Shown: piece after piece, positions 59,715 through 64,000 of the stretch
How positions within the stretch are numbered: the first letter of the stretch is position 1
How the letters are laid out: every line of letters starts with the position of its first letter
Source: Berkiella sp964594635
GTDB taxonomy: Bacteria > Pseudomonadota > Gammaproteobacteria > Berkiellales > Berkiellaceae
Direction: 5' to 3'
Length of the DNA stretch: 64,000 nt
NCBI GenBank assembly: GCA_964594635.1
Contig: CAZQMV010000001.1
Span: 1 to 64,000, forward strand
The notes under the pieces: generated by a model
Told to the model about the DNA's origin: nothing
Databases searched by the model: none
Seen by the model: only the letters and a program-made list of their open reading frames with translations
Made by a program: the position numbers and the translations under genes

Positions 59715-60932
59715 CTACCAGGCAATAGGTAACCGGTGCACGCCGTAAAGTCCTGAACTTGTGTTTAGCTCAATCGCTTCAGGAGGCACAGCCAAATGAA
59801 GCGTTGGGAACTTTTGGAAGAGTGCTAGGAATCCTACCCGCATTTCAATACGTGCTAAATGCATACCCAAGCAATAGTGAACGCCATACCCAAACGCAAA
59901 ATGACGGCATTCAGTTCTCTCGATATCAAGCTCGTTGCCTGTGTTGTATTGAGCGGGATCACGATTCGCTGCAGGTAGCGAAAGTGTCATACTTTCCCCT
60001 GCTTTAATGAAAAATCCTTCTAGTTCCACGTCTTCAAGCGGAGTTCTAGGAACGCCAAAATGAAAGATTGTAAGATAGCGCATGAGCTCTTCAACCGTGT
60101 TGTCGATAAGTTCGGGACCACCACGAAGTTTGGCGAGTTGCGTTGGATTTTGAAGTAAAGCAAAGGTGCCAAGAGCAAGCATACTCGTCGTTGTTTCATG
60201 TCCTGCTGTCAGCAAAAGTACACCAACACCGGCGAGTTCTTCATCGTTAAACTCATTGAGGCTAATCAGTTCGCTTAAGAGATCTTCGGTGGGTTGTTTA
60301 CGCTTTTGGCGAACTAAGTCAACTAAAAAATGGGTTAAGTAATCCATCGCAGTGGCAGCTTGATCGGCGCTGACTTCAAGGCTGAAAAGCGCCGCACTAT
60401 TTTGTTGAAACTCAAGGCGTTGTTCGTAGGGCACGCCAAGGAGTTCGCAGATGGTTAAAGATGGCACTGGCAAGGCAAAATTCTCAACAAGATCAACAGG
60501 AGAGCCCTTTTTTCTCATCGCATCAAGCTGTTCGTGAACAATCTGTTCAACACGAGGTATCAGCATTTTCATTCGCCGCATAGACAGTAGATCTGAGAGG
60601 GCTCGTCTATAGCGGGTATGCTGTGGAGGATCCATGTCGACTAACCAGCCGGGTAAAGCCTCTTTACCATAGAATGGATCAATCCCGGGCCTTAGTACAG
60701 GTGCTCGTTTAAACTCTGAGCGGGCACTAAAACGAGGATCGGTAAGCACTTTTTTAACAGCTGTGTGACCTGTTACCAGCCATCCCAAATGGCCATCAGG
60801 ATAGATTAATCGATGCACACTTGACTGTTTACTGAGTTCGGTCAGATCAGCAGGCGGATCGAAGGGATGATTTCTAATGCTAGTCAGAGAAATAGGATGT
60901 CGTGCACAAAGTGGCTGATTAGAGTTGGGCAT
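59715..60932 (-). CDS. Cytochrome P450
   Basis: 405 residues, the size of soluble bacterial P450s. The heme-ligand loop is FGYGVHYCLGMHLARIEM with Cys354. The I-helix oxygen-binding motif is LLLTAGHETTTSML, and the ExxR motif is VEELMRY. PTEDLLSELISL and GWLVDMDPPQHTRYRRALSDL are typical of CYP105/107-type enzymes from actinomycetes, which tailor secondary metabolites using a ferredoxin partner (none is seen here). It is divergent from the ATP-grasp ligase across 148 bp, so a shared promoter region is likely. It is unusual for an intracellular gammaproteobacterium and suggests acquisition with the neighbours. Confidence 0.94.
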   Translation of the reverse strand: MPNSNQPLCARHPISLTSIRNHPFDPPADLTELSKQSSVHRLIYPDGHLGWLVTGHTAVKKVLTDPRFSARSEFKRAPVLRPGIDPFYGKEALPGWLVDMDPPQHTRYRRALSDLLSMRRMKMLIPRVEQIVHEQLDAMRKKGSPVDLVENFALPVPSLTICELLGVPYEQRLEFQQNSAALFSLEVSADQAATAMDYLTHFLVDLVRQKRKQPTEDLLSELISLNEFNDEELAGVGVLLLTAGHETTTSMLALGTFALLQNPTQLAKLRGGPELIDNTVEELMRYLTIFHFGVPRTPLEDVELEGFFIKAGESMTLSLPAANRDPAQYNTGNELDIERTECRHFAFGYGVHYCLGMHLARIEMRVGFLALFQKFPTLHLAVPPEAIELNTSSGLYGVHRLPIAW

Positions 60933-61080
60933 TTAAGGTTTCCATTCTTAAGCTGAGATGTGCAACTACACAGGTAGCATTCGCATGCGCTTAATAAAAA
61001 ATAGGCTGATGTAAATCGCGATGAAATGTTACCATAGTGCCGCAAATTTTTTCTACAGAATAATCGAAGGAACAAACAAG

Positions 61081-62409
61081 ATGCCAAGGTTACTGGTTGC
61101 TAATGACTGCCCCGAGCAAGTGTTTGGAAGTAACGTCGAGTTTAGTGAAGGCCTGGCAGTGTGGGCGCAGCGCCTTCTTTGGCAAGTCGAGAACGACGAC
61201 ATTGTTGTACTGCCAGTTGCACCAGACGCAGGTTATCTCGAATACATTACTCATCTTAAAGATGTTCGGCACGAGTCGGTTCGGATTATCGTTGCCCCAA
61301 AGGGGAGTGCGGGCAACCTGAGTGCCGATAGGATCATGAATGTAGCACTTAGCAATGCAGTCAAAGAAGCACTTGATGGGCGACATTTAGAATCAGTACT
61401 TCCACTTACTCCCGATGCTGCAGTCGTTGGGTTGGCACGTTCTCTAGGATCGGAAAGTGGTGTTCCAGGTAGTGCTTTTGCAAGTCAAGGTGGCGGCGAC
61501 TTAGCTAATAGCAAAGTTGTGTTTCGAGCGATTGCTGCTGGTAACAATGTACCGATCCCGGTTGGAGCTGTCATCAACGACTTCGAAATGGCACAAGCAA
61601 TCCTTTCGGATATGATTCTTGTCCAAGGGCTTGCAGTAATCGTGAAAAAAGATTTTGGTCAGGGCTGTAGGGGGAACGAAGTCCTGAGTCCTCTTGATGG
61701 TGTAGTGCCAAATGGCGGCAGACGAGGTTACGTATTAGCCGATCGCCTAGCCATCAATACTTATCTTAAGGAGAACTGGGACTGGCTCACGAACCGTGGC
61801 CATCACAGTTTCGTTGTGGAACGCTATTTCCCAGGCAGTATGGCGATTTTTGCGGAATTTAACATCACTGATGATGGTGTTCAGTTTGCAGGATTGGGAG
61901 AGATGCTTGCAGTGCCAATTGCTGACGGCCAAGTGATTCCGCCCGTGGGTTTGTCTCCAACAACTGTGGCAGAGATTGTCGATGGGGGACATCAATTGTC
62001 GTCAGCGCTGCGTGCCACAGGATATCGTGGTACGCTCAGCGCCGACGCTATTGTCACGCCGGATGCAAAGGTGCTGTTTTCAGAATATAACGGCCGGATA
62101 ACAGGTTCAACGCACATTTATTCTATCATTGGCGCTCGTATTGTGGGCAAGGAATGGATGCAAAAGCGTGTTTTGTTGGAGCGCCGTGGTTGGAAAGCAC
62201 CATCGTTCCAGGCAGCCGTTGACATGCTTAATAATTCTGGCCTTGCGTTTGACCCCAAAACCCGAAGTGGCGTCGTACTTACGGGTACATTTATTCCGAC
62301 GCGCAAAGTGATTAGTTATACCGTCGTTGCTGAAGATCTCGCAGCGGCAATACGTCTTGAGGAGAAACTTCACCAGGTTTCTCCGCGAGCTATTGAGACC
62401 CTAACTTAA
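61081..62409 (+). CDS. PGM1-like ATP-grasp peptide ligase with pre-ATP-grasp domain
   Basis: 442 residues from ATG 61081 (AAGG upstream; the frame is open to ATG 61021). The N-terminal pre-ATP-grasp region is MPRLLVANDCPEQVFG with WAQRLLWQVENDDIVVLPVAP and YLEYITHLKDV. The ATP-grasp domain has the nucleotide-binding Lys in VIVKKDFGQGCRGNEVL, the adenine-site FVVERYFPG, and the metal-binding Glu/Asn/Arg in FSEYNGRITGSTHIY. The C-terminal domain has GVVLTGTFIPTRKVISYTVV. This layout is that of PGM1-related ligases, which in pheganomycin biosynthesis join a guanidino amino acid to a peptide. The amidinotransferase starts 12 bases later, so they form an operon. Confidence 0.83.
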   Translation: MPRLLVANDCPEQVFGSNVEFSEGLAVWAQRLLWQVENDDIVVLPVAPDAGYLEYITHLKDVRHESVRIIVAPKGSAGNLSADRIMNVALSNAVKEALDGRHLESVLPLTPDAAVVGLARSLGSESGVPGSAFASQGGGDLANSKVVFRAIAAGNNVPIPVGAVINDFEMAQAILSDMILVQGLAVIVKKDFGQGCRGNEVLSPLDGVVPNGGRRGYVLADRLAINTYLKENWDWLTNRGHHSFVVERYFPGSMAIFAEFNITDDGVQFAGLGEMLAVPIADGQVIPPVGLSPTTVAEIVDGGHQLSSALRATGYRGTLSADAIVTPDAKVLFSEYNGRITGSTHIYSIIGARIVGKEWMQKRVLLERRGWKAPSFQAAVDMLNNSGLAFDPKTRSGVVLTGTFIPTRKVISYTVVAEDLAAAIRLEEKLHQVSPRAIETLT

Positions 62410-62421
62410 TTGGAGAAAAGA

Positions 62422-63561
62422 ATGAAATTAAACAGCTTTGACGAGTGGTCACAACTCAGAGAAGTGATTGTAGGCTCTGCCCAGAATTACACTTCCCATG
62501 AGCGTGAGCTTTCATTTGATCTATTTTTTCACGACAACATTGCTCGCACCGAATGGTATTACCCTCGACTTGGTGCGCCAGGCGCAGGTACAGATAAGAA
62601 GCAGGTCCAGTTACCTATTAAACAGCGATATGTTGAGGAGCTCAATGAGGATATTGAAGGCATTGTTTCGGCACTAGAATCCCTCTCGGTTAAGGTCCTA
62701 CGCCCGATGGATCTCGACAAGAACACAACCCAAGTTCAAACACCAGCCTGGTCTGCGGCGGTTGTTCCTCCACTGAATGTTCGTGATATCGCTTTGATTG
62801 CCGGTGATGAGATCATTGAGACGGCACCGATGATCCGCGCAAGATATTTTGAGACTCAGTTTCTGAAGCCAGTATTTGCAAAATATTTTGAGCGCGGTGC
62901 TAGATGGTCACTCATGCCAAGACCCTGGATGACAGATGCATCGTTTGATCTTTCATACGCTAATAGCGGAGCCGGTGGCCCAACAGAGCCAATCGAGGAT
63001 CCGCAACTGATGCCGTATGACGTTGGGTTTGAAATGATGTTTGATGGTGCGCAGTGCGTACGGTTAGGACGGGATATTGTCGCTAATATTTCAACCGCGA
63101 ATCATGCCATGGCAGTTGATTGGCTCGAACGCCATTTAGCTGGGCGCTTTCAAATTCATCGAGTTTATAAGTTGAGTGACAGTCATATCGACAGTATGCT
63201 GCTTGCATTACGCCCTGGTACGCTCCTTGTGCGGTCCAAGGAGGTTGCGAATTTTCTACCAGAGCAGCTTCGTAAATGGGACATGATTGTTGCGCCATTG
63301 CCTAAGGAAAATAATTTTCCAAAGTATGACGAGACGGATCTCGTTCTCACCAGTCCTTATATAGATTTAAATGTACTCTCTGTTAGCCCAGACACCGTAC
63401 TCGTTAACGACGCGTGCCCAGAGCTGATCCGCACACTTGAGCAGCACAAGTTTACGGTTGTACCCGTTCGTCATCGCCATAGACGCTTGTTTGGTGGTGG
63501 TTTCCATTGTTTTACTCTCGATACGGTTCGCGACGGCGGTCCCGAGGATTACCTCAGTTAA
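62422..63561 (+). CDS. Glycine amidinotransferase-like enzyme
   Basis: 379 residues from ATG 62422 (GGAG six bases upstream; a TTG at 62410 is also in frame). Amidinotransferase family with the catalytic triad in place: Asp208 in MFDGAQCVRLGRDIVANIS, His255 in LSDSHIDSMLLALRPG and Cys363 in FGGGFHCFTLDTVRDGG. It moves an amidino group from arginine to an amine, giving a guanidino compound and ornithine. The N-terminus (SFDEWSQLREVIVGSAQNY) is typical. It is co-transcribed with the peptide ligase. Beside that ligase, the likely acceptor is an amino acid such as an arylglycine; this is inference from the pheganomycin-type pathway. Confidence 0.9.
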   Translation: MKLNSFDEWSQLREVIVGSAQNYTSHERELSFDLFFHDNIARTEWYYPRLGAPGAGTDKKQVQLPIKQRYVEELNEDIEGIVSALESLSVKVLRPMDLDKNTTQVQTPAWSAAVVPPLNVRDIALIAGDEIIETAPMIRARYFETQFLKPVFAKYFERGARWSLMPRPWMTDASFDLSYANSGAGGPTEPIEDPQLMPYDVGFEMMFDGAQCVRLGRDIVANISTANHAMAVDWLERHLAGRFQIHRVYKLSDSHIDSMLLALRPGTLLVRSKEVANFLPEQLRKWDMIVAPLPKENNFPKYDETDLVLTSPYIDLNVLSVSPDTVLVNDACPELIRTLEQHKFTVVPVRHRHRRLFGGGFHCFTLDTVRDGGPEDYLS

Positions 63562-63580
63562 TCGAATAGTGTTTTCGTCA

Positions 63581-64000
63581 TCAGCGACCTCTCCATACAG
63601 GTGGTCGCTGTTCGACAAATGCCTGCGGTCCTTCTTGTGCATCAAGGCTCATTTTGCGAGCTTCTTCTAAGGGGTAATGCATCGTGAAAGCTTCCTCGAT
63701 CGACACCGCCGCTGATTTCGACACAGCTTGCTTAATTGCTCCAATAGAAAGCGGTGCGCAGCGCAAAATATCTTGTACCCAGCTTTGTACACAAGTGTCC
63801 AGCAGCGGTGCTTTAACGACATCGTTCACCAACCCGAGTTCCAATGCCCTCGCAGCTGTTATTGTCCGACCAGTTAATAAATAGCCAAGCGCTGTGCGCA
63901 CAGGGATCTGACGTGTCAGACGAAATATCCCACCCGCACCAGCAATAAGTCCGAGTTGTGCTTCAGGGAGGGCAAATGTTGTTTCCTCAGTTGCAACAAT
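63581..64000 (-). CDS. Enoyl-CoA hydratase/isomerase family protein, partial
   Basis: 139 C-terminal residues are in the window and the N-terminus lies beyond the right edge. I extended the frame to base 64000 by hand. The crotonase pattern is clear: FALPEAQLGLIAGAGGIFRLTRQI, LTGRTITAARALELGLVNDVV, then the C-terminal helix and AFVEQRPPVWRGR, the usual family ending (F-x-E-KR-P-x-W/F). Family members act on acyl-CoA thioesters. In dihydroxyphenylglycine pathways, DpgB/DpgD-type crotonases work with a type III polyketide synthase; if this is one, dpgA and dpgC homologues should lie to the right. It converges with the amidinotransferase gene. Confidence 0.88.
   Translation of the reverse strand: MVATEETTFALPEAQLGLIAGAGGIFRLTRQIPVRTALGYLLTGRTITAARALELGLVNDVVKAPLLDTCVQSWVQDILRCAPLSIGAIKQAVSKSAAVSIEEAFTMHYPLEEARKMSLDAQEGPQAFVEQRPPVWRGR

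Overview
The window looks like a chromosome segment of a host-associated gammaproteobacterium close to the Legionellales (Legionella, Coxiella, Berkiella-like). Two things point there. The housekeeping blocks are gammaproteobacterial: ppsR/ppsA, purB-mnmA, icd, clpS-clpA, infA, aat, trxB, ftsK-lolA-rarA-serS, a GacA/LetA-type regulator with uvrC-pgsA. Between them sit eukaryote-like or effector-like genes: ankyrin, F-box, poly-proline, YopJ-like, macrodomain-like and UPF1-like. This assignment is inference; there is no rRNA in the window.

1-4460 is one very large minus-strand reading frame, open at the left edge, that encodes a Pro/Ala-rich protein with eight visible PVPPPPP blocks. 4559-10103 holds divergent ppsR and ppsA and an ankyrin protein. 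10141-28386 is mostly core genes (short secretin-domain protein, purB, mnmA, icd, cold-shock protein, clpS, clpA, infA, aat, trxB, ftsK, lolA, rarA, serS). It ends with an outer-membrane barrel gene and two tandem periplasmic-binding-protein-like genes. 28470-29856 is a broken F-box gene. 30016-35159 carries yccA, four tRNAs (Ser, Gly, Cys, Leu), gacA/letA, uvrC and pgsA, plus a 124-bp repeat family clustered at the tRNAs.

From the tRNA-Leu at 35071 rightwards the DNA is accessory. There is an integrase relic beside the tRNA and an AbiE-like toxin-antitoxin pair. A UPF1-like helicase with a microsatellite-encoded Ala-Pro tail is flanked by hairpin repeats. An effector segment of about 8.8 kb (YopJ-family acetyltransferase-like protein, several unrecognised large proteins, a macrodomain-like protein) is bounded by 63-bp direct repeats, one of which is the end of an isochorismatase-family gene. 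51778-58895 is a mixed set of small metabolic, envelope and membrane genes with an H-NOX fragment.

58902-64000 contains the most unusual group: a cytochrome P450, a PGM1-like ATP-grasp peptide ligase, an amidinotransferase and an enoyl-CoA hydratase that runs off the right edge. This combination resembles clusters for guanidino-arylglycine peptides of the pheganomycin/resorcinomycin type, known from actinomycetes. Most of the putative cluster lies beyond the window.
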